A stretch of DNA of 49,843 nucleotides from Corynebacterium tuscaniense (GTDB taxonomy: Bacteria > Actinomycetota > Actinomycetes > Mycobacteriales > Mycobacteriaceae): NCBI RefSeq assembly GCF_008693065.1, contig NZ_VXKH01000009.1, forward strand, positions 1 through 49,843, in the 5' to 3' direction. Made by a program: the position numbers and the translations under genes. This document shows, piece by piece, positions 37,500 through 46,374 of this stretch (its first letter is position 1; every line of letters begins with the position of its first letter). Under the pieces are notes generated by a model. It did not search any database. It worked only from the letters and a program-made list of their open reading frames with translations, and was not told the DNA's origin.

Positions 37500-38348
37500 T
37501 CACCCCCGTTTGTTGAGCGCGGCGTCGTAGAGGTCACCGACCTTCACTCCGGCTGATTTGGCCACTTCCTTGACGGCATCCTTCAAACGCACGCCGGCAT
37601 CCACTTTGGCGAGGACCGCTTCCACCAAGTCTTCTTCGTCCGCGGGGGCCGGTGTGGAGTCCGCACCGTCAATGACAACGGTGATCTCACCACGCAGGCC
37701 ATCAGCAGCCCACTCGGCAAGTTCAACCAGGGTGCCACGGCGTACTTCTTCGTAGGTTTTGGTCAGCTCGCGGCACACTGCTACTCGACGTTCGGAGCCG
37801 AGCACCTCAGCTGCATGGGCCAGAGTGACACCAATGCGGTGGGGAGATTCAAAGAAACAGATTGCACGCTTCTCCCCTTTCAGGGATTCCAGCCAGGTGG
37901 TGCGTGCACCGGATTTGCGGGGCGCAAAGCCATCAAAAATGAAACGGCCAACACCCAACCCCGACAATGCCAGCGCGGTAGTCACCGCCGATGGGCCCGG
38001 CAGGCAGGTGACCCGAACCCCAGCGTCATGTGCGGCGGACACGATCGAATGGCCAGGGTCAGACACAAGCGGCATGCCCGCGTCAGAGATGACCAGGACG
38101 AGGCCGGAGCGGGCGACGCGGATAAGCTCCTGAGCTCGCTGTTCCTCATTGTGATCAAAATTGGACACGACCTTGCCACGAATCTCCGCGCCCAGCGCTG
38201 CGGCGAGCGAGCGGGTCCGGCGCGTGTCCTCAGCGGCGATGACATCTGCACGCTCAAGTGCTTCCACGAGACGCGGCGAGGCATCACGAATATTGCCTAG
38301 CGGAGTGGCTGCAACAAGAATGCCCGAGGCAACAAGCGAATCATCCAT
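37500..38348 (-). CDS. rsmI: 16S rRNA (cytidine-1402-2'-O)-methyltransferase
   Basis: A 282-residue SPOUT-unlike, tetrapyrrole-methylase-fold enzyme that methylates C1402 of 16S rRNA. GILVAATPLGNIRDASPRLVEAL is the classic RsmI N-terminus; AEDTRRT and ISDAGMPLVSDPG follow. I start it at the ATG at 38348, since the in-frame upstream stretch overlaps the divergent pmt coding region. It sits head to head with pmt, as in C. glutamicum. Confidence 0.94.
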   Translation of the reverse strand: MDDSLVASGILVAATPLGNIRDASPRLVEALERADVIAAEDTRRTRSLAAALGAEIRGKVVSNFDHNEEQRAQELIRVARSGLVLVISDAGMPLVSDPGHSIVSAAHDAGVRVTCLPGPSAVTTALALSGLGVGRFIFDGFAPRKSGARTTWLESLKGEKRAICFFESPHRIGVTLAHAAEVLGSERRVAVCRELTKTYEEVRRGTLVELAEWAADGLRGEITVVIDGADSTPAPADEEDLVEAVLAKVDAGVRLKDAVKEVAKSAGVKVGDLYDAALNKRG

Positions 38349-38385
38349 GGCAACAAGCTTAAGGGTGGGCAGTAAGATCACCAGC

Positions 38386-39954
38386 GTGAGTTCTGCCGTG
38401 AGTCTTGCCGTTAAATCCCCCGCGCCCACCGCCCCCGTCACTGTGCCGTGGACGCGCCGGGACACAATCACCACCGTTGTGATTGGCGTCATTGCGCTGT
38501 TCACGCGGTTTGTGGGCCTGACCATGGCGGATTCTAAGGGGACCCCGGTCTTCGACGAGAAGCACTACGCGCCGCAGGCATGGGACATTTTCGTTTCCTC
38601 GTTCAATCCGGTTTTGGGTGGAATTGAATCCAACCCTGGTTATGGCCTGGTGGTGCACCCACCGTTGGGCAAACAGTTGATGGCGCTCGGTGAGGCAATC
38701 TTCGGCTATACCCCGCTGGGGTGGCGTGTCGTCGCCGCACTCTTCGGTTCTGCGGTGGTTGTGTTCACCATGTTGCTTGCACGACGCTTGTCGCAATCCT
38801 GGCTGGTCGCTTTGTTTGCGGGCATTCTCGCGCTTGTCGACGGCGTCTTGCTCGTCATCGGCCGCTTCGGCATGCTCGACGTGTTTATCTTGCTTCCCAT
38901 CGTCATGGCGGCGTGGACACTGGCAGGTGACATGCGGCAAGTGCACCAGCGTCTGCACGACGCGTATGTGAGCGGACGCATCGCCGAATCCGGCCCCTTC
39001 GGCCCTCGCCTGGGCTTCCGCTGGTGGCGTTTTGCCACGGGTGTATTGCTGGGCTTAGCGCTGTCTGTGAAGTGGTCTGGCCTGTACTACATCGCGTTCT
39101 TTGGCCTGCTGTCGTCCTTCTACGACCTGTGGCTGCGCCGCCGCTACGGGGTGGCCAAGCCGGTTGCGGGCACGCTTTTGCGTGATGTCCCCTCGGCGCT
39201 GGCCTCCATCGTACTCATCCCCGCGGTGCTGTACGTCTGGTCTTGGCGCGCCTGGTTCGCATCTGAGACATCCGTATACAGGCATTCGCTTGCCGACGGC
39301 ACCATCGAAGGCTCCGACTGGTCCTGGCTCACCCAGCTGCCCGAACCAATCGCCGGCTGGTTCTACTACCACTTCTCCGTGCTGCGGTTCCACTCCGAGT
39401 TGACGAGCTCCGGCGGCCACTCCCACCCCTGGGATTCCAAACCGTGGTCCTGGCTAGTGGCTTCCCGGCCGATTCTCTACTACTCCTCTACCGGCATCGA
39501 TTGCGCTGGCGGCCAAGAATGCCGCCGGATGATTTACCTCTTTGGCACCCCGGCAATCTGGTGGCTCACCGTGCCCATCCTCTTGTGGGCGATCTGGATG
39601 TGGATCTCCCGCGGTGACCGCCGTGTCATCCTGCCCCTCATCGGTTTCGCCGCTGGCTTCCTGCCGTGGCTGGCTGCGTTTGACCGCCAAATGTACTTCT
39701 TCTACGCCGCTCCCCTGGTGCCCTTCACTATCGTGCTCATCGCCCTGGCGTTGGGGAACCTTGCTCAGCGTGGCAAGCCCCTGCCACAGATGCGAAAGCT
39801 CGCCGGCTACGGCATGACGTCGGGGCAACTAGCTGTAGTGGTATACCTTGCTGTGGCTGTGGGTATGTTCTTGTACTTCTCCCCGATCCTTTACGGCTTT
39901 GTCATCCCCGATGGCTATTACTCGCAGATCATGTGGCTGCCGAGCTGGAGATAA
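38386..39954 (+). CDS. pmt: Protein O-mannosyltransferase Pmt (GT39)
   Basis: A 522-residue polytopic membrane enzyme, homologous to eukaryotic Pmt proteins. It transfers mannose from polyprenyl-phosphate-mannose to Ser/Thr of exported proteins. The catalytic loop-1 acids are Asp57/Glu58 in TPVFDEKHYAPQAW. It has about 10-11 membrane helices. I chose the GTG at 38386 since the WTRRDT segment near the N-terminus then lies where it does in C. glutamicum; an ATG at 38347 is possible but overlaps the rsmI start. In C. glutamicum it glycosylates Rpf2. Its stop abuts the convergent next gene. Confidence 0.92.
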   Translation: MSSAVSLAVKSPAPTAPVTVPWTRRDTITTVVIGVIALFTRFVGLTMADSKGTPVFDEKHYAPQAWDIFVSSFNPVLGGIESNPGYGLVVHPPLGKQLMALGEAIFGYTPLGWRVVAALFGSAVVVFTMLLARRLSQSWLVALFAGILALVDGVLLVIGRFGMLDVFILLPIVMAAWTLAGDMRQVHQRLHDAYVSGRIAESGPFGPRLGFRWWRFATGVLLGLALSVKWSGLYYIAFFGLLSSFYDLWLRRRYGVAKPVAGTLLRDVPSALASIVLIPAVLYVWSWRAWFASETSVYRHSLADGTIEGSDWSWLTQLPEPIAGWFYYHFSVLRFHSELTSSGGHSHPWDSKPWSWLVASRPILYYSSTGIDCAGGQECRRMIYLFGTPAIWWLTVPILLWAIWMWISRGDRRVILPLIGFAAGFLPWLAAFDRQMYFFYAAPLVPFTIVLIALALGNLAQRGKPLPQMRKLAGYGMTSGQLAVVVYLAVAVGMFLYFSPILYGFVIPDGYYSQIMWLPSWR

Positions 39955-40608
39955 TTACTGTGGCCCAGCGCTGAGCGTGCGCAACGGGTTGGATGGCCCA
40001 CGGTCCGCAACCCACATGAATACGAGTGCGACGCTGGTGAATAACAGCATGCCCAGGTGCAGCCACTGTGCTGGGGTGTCACCGGACACGGCATCCAACA
40101 CAGCAAAGCCCACGGTAAACCCGAACATTGCTCCCACGATGAGCAGAACACCCGGAATCTGGTTGGGCTTCCACGCCACCAACAGGAGTGCTGCCGCGAT
40201 GCCCACGCGGACGGCAGCCGCGCCGATGAGCAAGCTGGCCACTTCAGGGTCCAACTCCGCTGCACCGGAACCAGCGACGAGCTGACCTGCCCACAAGATG
40301 TACAGCACTGCCAGGATGGCAAGGATCACGCGGCCAATACTCAACCCAAGGAGCCGGCGCGAGGCGAGTTTGTGAAATTCGGTTTCCACGCCAGCGTAAA
40401 TCACGTCCGACAGGTCATCCGGCGGCGCCATAGAGTCATCTGCTTCGACAATGCTCAAGGAGCGTGACAATGCCAAGGAACGCTCCCAGAAGGACGAGCA
40501 TTCGGCGCAATGGTCCAAGTGCGCATCAATGACGGAATTGTCCAGGCCGGTGTCTTCACCGTCGATACGCGCTGAAAGTGCTGCTTGTACCTCTGCGTGG
40601 CTAATCAT
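39955..40608 (-). CDS. Zinc-finger (zf-HC2, anti-sigma-like) membrane protein
   Basis: 217 residues. The N-terminal 85 residues are cytosolic with His30-x3-Cys34-x2-Cys37, the zf-HC2 motif of zinc-binding anti-sigma factors. Four membrane helices follow in place of the usual single one. No sigma-factor gene is adjacent, so the partner, if any, is elsewhere. It overlaps the DoxX gene upstream by 8 bp, suggesting joint expression and maybe a redox role, since DoxX proteins are linked to redox stress. Function is inferred from the motif only. Confidence 0.78.
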   Translation of the reverse strand: MISHAEVQAALSARIDGEDTGLDNSVIDAHLDHCAECSSFWERSLALSRSLSIVEADDSMAPPDDLSDVIYAGVETEFHKLASRRLLGLSIGRVILAILAVLYILWAGQLVAGSGAAELDPEVASLLIGAAAVRVGIAAALLLVAWKPNQIPGVLLIVGAMFGFTVGFAVLDAVSGDTPAQWLHLGMLLFTSVALVFMWVADRGPSNPLRTLSAGPQ

Positions 40609-41008
40609 CGATCAGCACCTTGTCCAAACTCGCCCGACCTGCTCCAAACACAACTATGAAAAGCAGGAGAAGAACCAAAACCAGCGGGTATTCCACGCCA
40701 CCTTGTTCCGCGAAGAAGCCCGCATCCATGTGCACAAAATAGCCGGCACCGGCCACCAGCAGCGCCAACAGCAAGGCCACGATAGTGGTAAGCAACCCAA
40801 TAATCAGCAACGCACCGCCGACGAGCTCCAATGATCCTGCGGTGTATGCAGCGAGCTTCGGCTGTGGCACTCCCGCTTGCGCGAATGTCGCCGCCGTGCG
40901 CGTCATCCCGTCGCTCACCCAGTGTTGGTACCCCCGTGCGATGAAAATAACACCCAGGGCAACACGTGCGATAAGCAGCGCAGCATCGCGCACAGCGGGG
41001 GTATTCAT
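40601..41008 (-). CDS. DoxX-family membrane protein
   Basis: 135 residues with four membrane helices. LIARVALGVIFIARGYQHW and SLELVGGALLIIGLLT are DoxX signatures. Family members act in redox or thiosulfate chemistry or are uncharacterised; the mycobacterial relative sits in a membrane oxidoreductase complex. The ATG at 41008 is used because the upstream frame runs over the divergent gene's leader. It overlaps the zinc-finger gene by 8 bp. Confidence 0.85.
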   Translation of the reverse strand: MNTPAVRDAALLIARVALGVIFIARGYQHWVSDGMTRTAATFAQAGVPQPKLAAYTAGSLELVGGALLIIGLLTTIVALLLALLVAGAGYFVHMDAGFFAEQGGVEYPLVLVLLLLFIVVFGAGRASLDKVLIDD

Positions 41009-41063
41009 AAAAAACAGCCTACAACGTGGAACCAAATGGGCCCCTACAGCAGTCAAAGTAAGT

Positions 41064-41588
41064 ATGACACTTTCACACTTTGAACTAGACACTCATCAAG
41101 ACAACCAGCAGCAAGCCCTCACCCGGGACGTAACGCCGTTAGTTCAGGAATACTTCGATACAGAATGGGGGAACCCTGTTACGACGGAAACGGAGATGTT
41201 TGAGCTTCTCGGCCTAGAAGTTTTCGTCGTAGGTTTAAGTTGGAATCTAATTCTGCACAAGCGTGATGCGCTGCGTCGCGCGATTTTCAACAACAGCATC
41301 GAAACAATCGCCAGGTGGGATGAGGCGGATGTTGAAGCATTGCTTAGCGACGACACGATTATCCGCAACCGCCGCAAAATCAACGCCGTGATCACAAATG
41401 CCCAGGCTGCTCTGGCACTGCGGGACGAAGGAACGGACTTGGCGGAATTCTTGTGGTCTTTTGAGCCCACGCCCCAATCAGTGGAGGACACCAAGGAGTT
41501 GGTGAAGGCACTGAAGGTGCGGGGCTTCACCATGCTGGGGCCAGTGACGGTGTTTGCGCTATTGCAATGCACCGGCATTACTTCTTAG
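41064..41588 (+). CDS. DNA-3-methyladenine glycosylase I-like protein lacking zinc ligands
   Basis: A 174-residue TAG-fold protein. EYFDTEWG and ELLGLEVFVVGLSWNLILHKR align with YHDNEWG and the Glu38-GLSW block of E. coli Tag, and GFTMLGPVTVFALLQCTGI with its C-terminal block. The four zinc ligands of E. coli Tag (Cys4, His17, His175, Cys179) are absent: His17 becomes Phe, the N-terminal Cys is missing, and the tail stops short. It may be a diverged glycosylase or a damage-binding protein. Convergent overlap of 11 bp with the DUF4442 gene. Confidence 0.75.
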   Translation: MTLSHFELDTHQDNQQQALTRDVTPLVQEYFDTEWGNPVTTETEMFELLGLEVFVVGLSWNLILHKRDALRRAIFNNSIETIARWDEADVEALLSDDTIIRNRRKINAVITNAQAALALRDEGTDLAEFLWSFEPTPQSVEDTKELVKALKVRGFTMLGPVTVFALLQCTGITS

Positions 41589-42126
41589 CGGTCACCCACA
41601 CGTCGATCTCGGCGGTGATGGGCTCCACGCCAGCATCGTCGACAAGCTGGCAGTCGATGGTGACCAGCTGACCGCCGGTCTCACGCGTAATGGTGGAAAA
41701 ATCCGGGAAGTCTGCAGTGGCGGTGACGGTCAAGCCACCAGTGGACTTCTTCGGGTAATCCGCACGCATACCACGTGGAATCCAGCGGTGCGTATCTGGA
41801 ACGGTGACCTCACACAGCAGACCCATCGCTGCTTCCGCGCCGTTCAAACCGGCAATCACATGGAAGGTGCCAATGTGGTTCTGCACACCCCACCACTTAC
41901 CTAAACGCACAACACAACGGCCAGGAACCGCTTCCCGCACCCGCGGCATAACTGTGCGGAAGTACGGGGCCTTCACCATGTACAGGGCAGAGAACAACCC
42001 ACGCTTGATAGTGGAATCGCTGAACTTCTCCCACAGAAGGGCCGTTGGGCCCGGGTTGTCATTCGTTGCGGTTGGCTTCGTTCCAGCAGTGGCCTCGGTG
42101 GAATCGGAGGTATTAGTTTGAGTCAT
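41578..42126 (-). CDS. DUF4442 hotdog-fold protein
   Basis: 182 residues: about 25 disordered Thr/Asn-rich residues, then a hotdog-type domain with LKWWGVQNHIGTFHVIAGLNGAEAAMG, where the HxGT-type segment resembles PaaI-like thioesterases. The DUF4442 family is thioesterase-like but untested. The ATG at 42126 is 19 bp from the glpR stop, so it is probably the last gene of that run. Confidence 0.78.
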   Translation of the reverse strand: MTQTNTSDSTEATAGTKPTATNDNPGPTALLWEKFSDSTIKRGLFSALYMVKAPYFRTVMPRVREAVPGRCVVRLGKWWGVQNHIGTFHVIAGLNGAEAAMGLLCEVTVPDTHRWIPRGMRADYPKKSTGGLTVTATADFPDFSTITRETGGQLVTIDCQLVDDAGVEPITAEIDVWVTAKK

Positions 42127-42145
42127 ACCCCGTGATGTTACTGGC

Positions 42146-43222
42146 TTAAGCGCTCTCGCGGACGCGTTCGGGGCCGTGGACATCAAAACCATCCCCGGAG
42201 AACTCTGGCAGGTTGGCAAAGTCCGCGCTCTCATCATCCAATTCCACAATCACTGCACCGGGGCGACGCATGTGGGCTGGCAGCGGTGCGCCCTCATCCG
42301 AGGAGACAACACCCAGTCGGGCGCGGCGCAGCTGGCGCAGGCGACGCTCACGCAGTGCACGCTCCTGATTGACCAAACTGCGTACAGCAGCCATGTACCA
42401 GACCAACAAAGCACCGGCGGCGAGTGGCGCCAACCATGCCCAACCACCAGTGATCAGTGCATAAATGAAGGCAACACCAGTGATGGTAATCAGCCCTAGC
42501 ATGGTGCGCTCACGGCGACGTAGACGATCAGCGCGAGCACGCTTCTCCGCATCTGGTGTCCAACCGCCACGGCCACGGCTCGCGCGGGCGAGGGTGGCCT
42601 CGTCCAAATCTTCGACCACGTCGTCTGTTTTGTCTTCTACGACGCTCTCTACCGAGTCCTTTGCTGTGTCCTCAGAAACTGACTCCGCTTCCGGGATGTT
42701 CACCACAGTGGCGTAGCCGAAATCTTCAGGGGCAAGGTAGGAGTCGTCATATTCATACTCCGCAGAGATACCCTCGGCCTCACCTAGCTCAGTATCGAGT
42801 TCAACGCCTGCGTCTACAGCCTCTGCTGGTTCTTCTGCCCTTTCTTTTGCACGGTCTTTCGAAGAGTCTTCTACAGGTTCTTCAGCAGGGACAGCATCGA
42901 CAATGTTGGAACGAATGAAAAGCTTCTTCCAGGCAGGGGTAGCCGAGGAGTCGTCGATAAGCACGGCTTCTGTGCTTTCTTCTTCGGGAACGACGACCTC
43001 ATAGTCATCCACCTCATCGTGGTGGTGAATGTCTGCGGCCGTCACTCGCGGACGGCGACGAGTTTGAAGCGCGGCGGTGCCGCCCTCGTGGAGGACACGG
43101 GTCTCATCAAAGCCCTCACCGCTACGACGGATGGGCTTGGAATCCCCCAAGACCATCGGGGCGAGAACAATCGCCCACACAACCACGATGAGAACAATGA
43201 TCAGGCTGAGGCTGCCTGACAT
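42146..43222 (-). CDS. glpR: GlpR-like membrane receptor for the gephyrin-like protein Glp
   Basis: 358 residues: an N-terminal membrane helix (SLIIVLIVVVWAIVLAPMVL), an acidic disordered region of about 170 residues with RRRPRVTAADIHHHDEVDDYEVV, then two helices (LGLITITGVAFIYALI and WLAPLAAGALLVWYMAAV) and a basic, then acidic tail. In C. glutamicum a membrane protein in this place, GlpR, recruits Glp and FtsZ/Wag31 to coordinate division and polar growth. The call rests on position and layout beside glp; I cannot align it here. AAAGG precedes the ATG at 43222. Confidence 0.7.
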   Translation of the reverse strand: MSGSLSLIIVLIVVVWAIVLAPMVLGDSKPIRRSGEGFDETRVLHEGGTAALQTRRRPRVTAADIHHHDEVDDYEVVVPEEESTEAVLIDDSSATPAWKKLFIRSNIVDAVPAEEPVEDSSKDRAKERAEEPAEAVDAGVELDTELGEAEGISAEYEYDDSYLAPEDFGYATVVNIPEAESVSEDTAKDSVESVVEDKTDDVVEDLDEATLARASRGRGGWTPDAEKRARADRLRRRERTMLGLITITGVAFIYALITGGWAWLAPLAAGALLVWYMAAVRSLVNQERALRERRLRQLRRARLGVVSSDEGAPLPAHMRRPGAVIVELDDESADFANLPEFSGDGFDVHGPERVRESA

Positions 43223-43323
43223 GGGTCCACGACCTTTCCTTTACTGCGAAAATTGCTAGCTCGACACTAACCATCCACCGGCTGAAGTTGACCGCCCCAC
43301 GCCGAGACACGCGCCAGTTTTTC

Positions 43324-43995
43324 TTAGATCCACAATCTGCCCTGCGCGGCTAAACGCTCCACCGCCGAGCCAGGCAGGTCATCAATGTTCTGCGCCACAA
43401 AATGGTGATCCCGCCAACGCCCATCAATATGGAGATTTTCCTTGAGGTATCCCTCCGTACGGAAACCGGCATTGGCCAGAACTTTCCCCGAGGCAGGATT
43501 ATCAGGAAGGTATGTTGCCGTGACGCGGTGCATGCCCACGCGCGCGAAGGCATGATCAACGCCCAGAGCGCAGGCCACCGTGGCAATGCCGCGGCCACTA
43601 AAACGGGAATACACCCAGTATCCAATCCAGCACTCCCCCACGGCACCATGCTGGATGTTGCCCAAGGTGACTTGGCCGATGAAGTGGTCGCCATACTCAA
43701 TGGCCAAAGGCACGACCATGCCGCTATTGGCGCAGCGCCGCAGATTCAACCAATTGGAACGCCAGGCTTCCGGGGAATGAGCGTCGCGCCACGTGCCCTG
43801 CACAGTGGGTTCGACAGGCCTTAACAACGCCTCATCGGTGATACGCATGCGCGACCAAGCAGCACCATCTGAACGTTTCAACGGACGAAGCCGTACCGGT
43901 ACATCACCAACGTCACCACGAACAAAAACTGTCGGAGTCGCCTTGGGCCACCCCGGGTGGGCTTCACTGTGCGCCCAACCGATGAGACTCAGCAT
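43324..43995 (-). CDS. GNAT N-acetyltransferase, RimJ-like
   Basis: A 223-residue GNAT protein. The acetyl-CoA loop is RFSGRGIAT, followed by HAFARVGMHRVTATYLPDNPASGKVLANAGFRTEGYLKENLHIDG, the typical RimJ/RimL C-terminal block. The target is unknown; RimJ of E. coli acetylates ribosomal protein S5. It starts 2 bp after glp and is very likely coupled to it, an order conserved among corynebacteria. Confidence 0.88.
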   Translation of the reverse strand: MLSLIGWAHSEAHPGWPKATPTVFVRGDVGDVPVRLRPLKRSDGAAWSRMRITDEALLRPVEPTVQGTWRDAHSPEAWRSNWLNLRRCANSGMVVPLAIEYGDHFIGQVTLGNIQHGAVGECWIGYWVYSRFSGRGIATVACALGVDHAFARVGMHRVTATYLPDNPASGKVLANAGFRTEGYLKENLHIDGRWRDHHFVAQNIDDLPGSAVERLAAQGRLWI

Positions 43996-43997
43996 GG

Positions 43998-45281
43998 TTA
44001 TGCCCGTTGCTGCAAGAACATCACGTCGACGACATCACCCGGGCGCACTTCCACCACGTCCGTGGGAATCCGGATCATCGCATTCGCCTCAGCCAAACCA
44101 GCAAGCAAATGCGCCGGACCGCCAGAAACGCCACCGATGTTGTCAACGAGGTAATCCCGCGTTTGAGCATCGCGCATGAGGCGAGCGCGGACAAAACCCA
44201 GGCGGCCCGGAATGGACTCAATGCGGTTCATGGATCGCGCCTTCACAATGCGTCGATTGAGCACGCGCTTGCCTAACGACGATCGGATGGCTGGCCGAAT
44301 GAGCGCCTCAAACACCACGAGAGCACTCACAGCATTTGACGGCAACAAGAAGGCAGGAATGCGATCCTCCCCCACCAAGCCGAAACCCTGGGTAGAACCG
44401 GGGTGCATAGCCACACGCGTGGTATCAATATCGCCGAGCGCACCCAGTGCCTCTTGGACAGCTCGGGCGCTGGAACCGCCCACGGCGCCGGTGATGATGA
44501 GGAACTCGCTCTTCTGCGCGTGCACCGCAATCTGCTCTTTCAGGTGGCGTGGCTCCGCATTAATGATGCCCACGCGGGTGACATCCGCGCCCGCATCCTT
44601 TGCAGCTGCAGCCACAGCATAGGAACCAACATCAAAGACTTGGCCCAACCCCGGATCCCTATCAATATCCACCAGTTCTAAGCCATAGGACATGACAGTT
44701 ACGCGGGGACGCGGATACACCAGCACCTTGTCGCGGCCGGCGGCAGCCAGGAGACCGATCTGTGCCGGGCCAAGAACAGCGCCGGCACGCACCGCGATAT
44801 CCCCCGGTTGAATGTCATCGCCTTCACGGCGGATGAAATCACCCGAACGCACTGGGCGGTGCGGGGTCACGCGGCGGCGGCCACGGTCGGACCACTCAAG
44901 GGGCAAAACTGCATCAGCCAAGGTGGGCAGGGGTGCCCCCGTAGCCACGCGCACAGCCTGGCGGGGTTGGAGGCGCAACGGTTTTTGACTTCCAGCAGCC
45001 ACTTCACCCACCACGGGCAGGGACGTATCAGGGTCGCTCTGGGCTGGAGCGTCATCGCTTTCAACCGGTGCACGATTACTCAGCGACTGCGCACCACCCA
45101 CATCAACCGCACGCACCGCATAACCATCCACGGCAGCCTGCGCGAATCCAGGCAGCGAGCGCGTTGCCTGCACTTCCTCCGCGCACATAAGACCCAGCGC
45201 ATCGGTGATGCCAATGCGGATCGGTGAAGGCGTCATCGTGGCATCAACAATGATGTCTAACTGCTCTTCAACGCTGCGCAT
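43998..45281 (-). CDS. glp: Gephyrin-like protein Glp (MoeA family)
   Basis: 427 residues with the MoeA/gephyrin E-domain layout: ADGYAV-type SLPGFAQAAVDGYAVRA, RVATGAPLPTLADAVLP, GDFIRREGDDIQPGD, SYGLELV and GAVGGSS. MoeA enzymes insert molybdenum into molybdopterin; in C. glutamicum the paralogue at this locus acts in cell division with FtsZ and GlpR, not chiefly in cofactor synthesis. The locus (galU-glp-rimJ-glpR) supports the division role. A tandem repeat that may hold its promoter lies between it and galU. Confidence 0.85.
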   Translation of the reverse strand: MRSVEEQLDIIVDATMTPSPIRIGITDALGLMCAEEVQATRSLPGFAQAAVDGYAVRAVDVGGAQSLSNRAPVESDDAPAQSDPDTSLPVVGEVAAGSQKPLRLQPRQAVRVATGAPLPTLADAVLPLEWSDRGRRRVTPHRPVRSGDFIRREGDDIQPGDIAVRAGAVLGPAQIGLLAAAGRDKVLVYPRPRVTVMSYGLELVDIDRDPGLGQVFDVGSYAVAAAAKDAGADVTRVGIINAEPRHLKEQIAVHAQKSEFLIITGAVGGSSARAVQEALGALGDIDTTRVAMHPGSTQGFGLVGEDRIPAFLLPSNAVSALVVFEALIRPAIRSSLGKRVLNRRIVKARSMNRIESIPGRLGFVRARLMRDAQTRDYLVDNIGGVSGGPAHLLAGLAEANAMIRIPTDVVEVRPGDVVDVMFLQQRA

Positions 45282-45316
45282 TCCGCCACCCTTCCGCTGG
45301 CCGCTGACAATCTTTC

Positions 45317-45348
45317 AATTACACGTCAACTTAATTACACGTCAATTT
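45317..45348 (-). promoter_or_regulatory. 16-bp tandem repeat forming a possible glp promoter
   Basis: Two adjacent copies of AATTACACGTCAAYTT (plus strand) differ at one base and overlap the galU stop. On the minus strand, TTGACG (45345-45340) in the first copy and TGTAAT (45323-45318) in the second are 16 bases apart and match 5/6 of the -35 and -10 consensus. Transcription would start about 30 bases before glp. Confidence 0.5.
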
Positions 45349-46303
45349 AGTCGGTGCCGGCGAGGTGCGGGTTCTCCGACTCGAAATCCTTCAGGATCTG
45401 CTTGATCGACTTATACAGGGCTGGGCCGTACTTCTCATGGCGCAGACCAAAATCAACATTGGCTGGAATGTAGCCCGCTGGATTACCCAGGTCATGGCGC
45501 TTACCGTCGTGCACTACCACGTGCACCGGGTGACCTTCACTGATCATCAGCTCAATCGCATCGGTGAGCTGTAGCTCCCCACCCTTACCAGGCGTGATAC
45601 GGCGTAAAGCATCAAAGATGCCACGATCCAGCAAGTAACGGCCGGTGGCAACAAACGTGGACGGCGCATCTTCCGGCTCCGGCTTCTCCACCATGCCCAC
45701 CACACGCTTCACCTTTTCCGGGTCCACACCCTCAGCGGCATCCACCTCGCGGACATCAAAAACGCCGTAGTTGAATACTTCCTCCGGACTGACCACAAAG
45801 GCACACAGCACCGAGCCGCCGAGCTTGGCGCGCACATCCACCATCTTTTCCATGACCCCGGTGGGCAGAACCAAGTCATCCGGCAGCATGACGGCCACCG
45901 CATCCTCATCATCATCCAGGATCGCCTCAGCGCAGCCGACCGCATGGCCAAGACCGAGCGGCTCTTCTTGCACGACTGCCTGGGCGGTAATGATCTCCGC
46001 CGCACGAGCAACCTTTCGCGCCTGCTCATCCTTACCACGCGCCAACAAGGTCTCTTTCAGGTGATCAAAATTGCCAAAGTGCTCCATCACCTCGCCTTTA
46101 CCCGGCGCGGTCACAACAGCAAGGCGCTGTGCACCGAGCTGGGCGGCCTCTTCCGCAATGAGCTCAATTCCGGGGGTGTCCACCACCGGCAGCAATTCTT
46201 TCGGCACTGTTTTTGTGGCGGGCAGGAACCGGGTACCCATTCCAGCTGCGGGAACAACAACGGTTTTCACGCCCACCTGGGGGGCCGAGGAGGAATTGCG
46301 CAT
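45347..46303 (-). CDS. galU: UTP-glucose-1-phosphate uridylyltransferase
   Basis: A 318-residue enzyme making UDP-glucose, the precursor for galactan, trehalose and, through SqdB, UDP-sulfoquinovose. GMGTRFLPATKTVPKELLPVVDTPGIELI is the nucleotidyltransferase signature. Lys and Asp residues of the DLVLP and EKPEPEDAP blocks are present. The ATG at 46303 is divergent from the cyclo-ligase gene across 71 bp. Confidence 0.95.
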   Translation of the reverse strand: MRNSSSAPQVGVKTVVVPAAGMGTRFLPATKTVPKELLPVVDTPGIELIAEEAAQLGAQRLAVVTAPGKGEVMEHFGNFDHLKETLLARGKDEQARKVARAAEIITAQAVVQEEPLGLGHAVGCAEAILDDDEDAVAVMLPDDLVLPTGVMEKMVDVRAKLGGSVLCAFVVSPEEVFNYGVFDVREVDAAEGVDPEKVKRVVGMVEKPEPEDAPSTFVATGRYLLDRGIFDALRRITPGKGGELQLTDAIELMISEGHPVHVVVHDGKRHDLGNPAGYIPANVDFGLRHEKYGPALYKSIKQILKDFESENPHLAGTD

Positions 46304-46374
46304 GAATGGATAGTCTACCTGTGAGACGGCACTAAACCTGGAATCAGCTGGGTGTGTAGGGAAAGAGGGATGTC

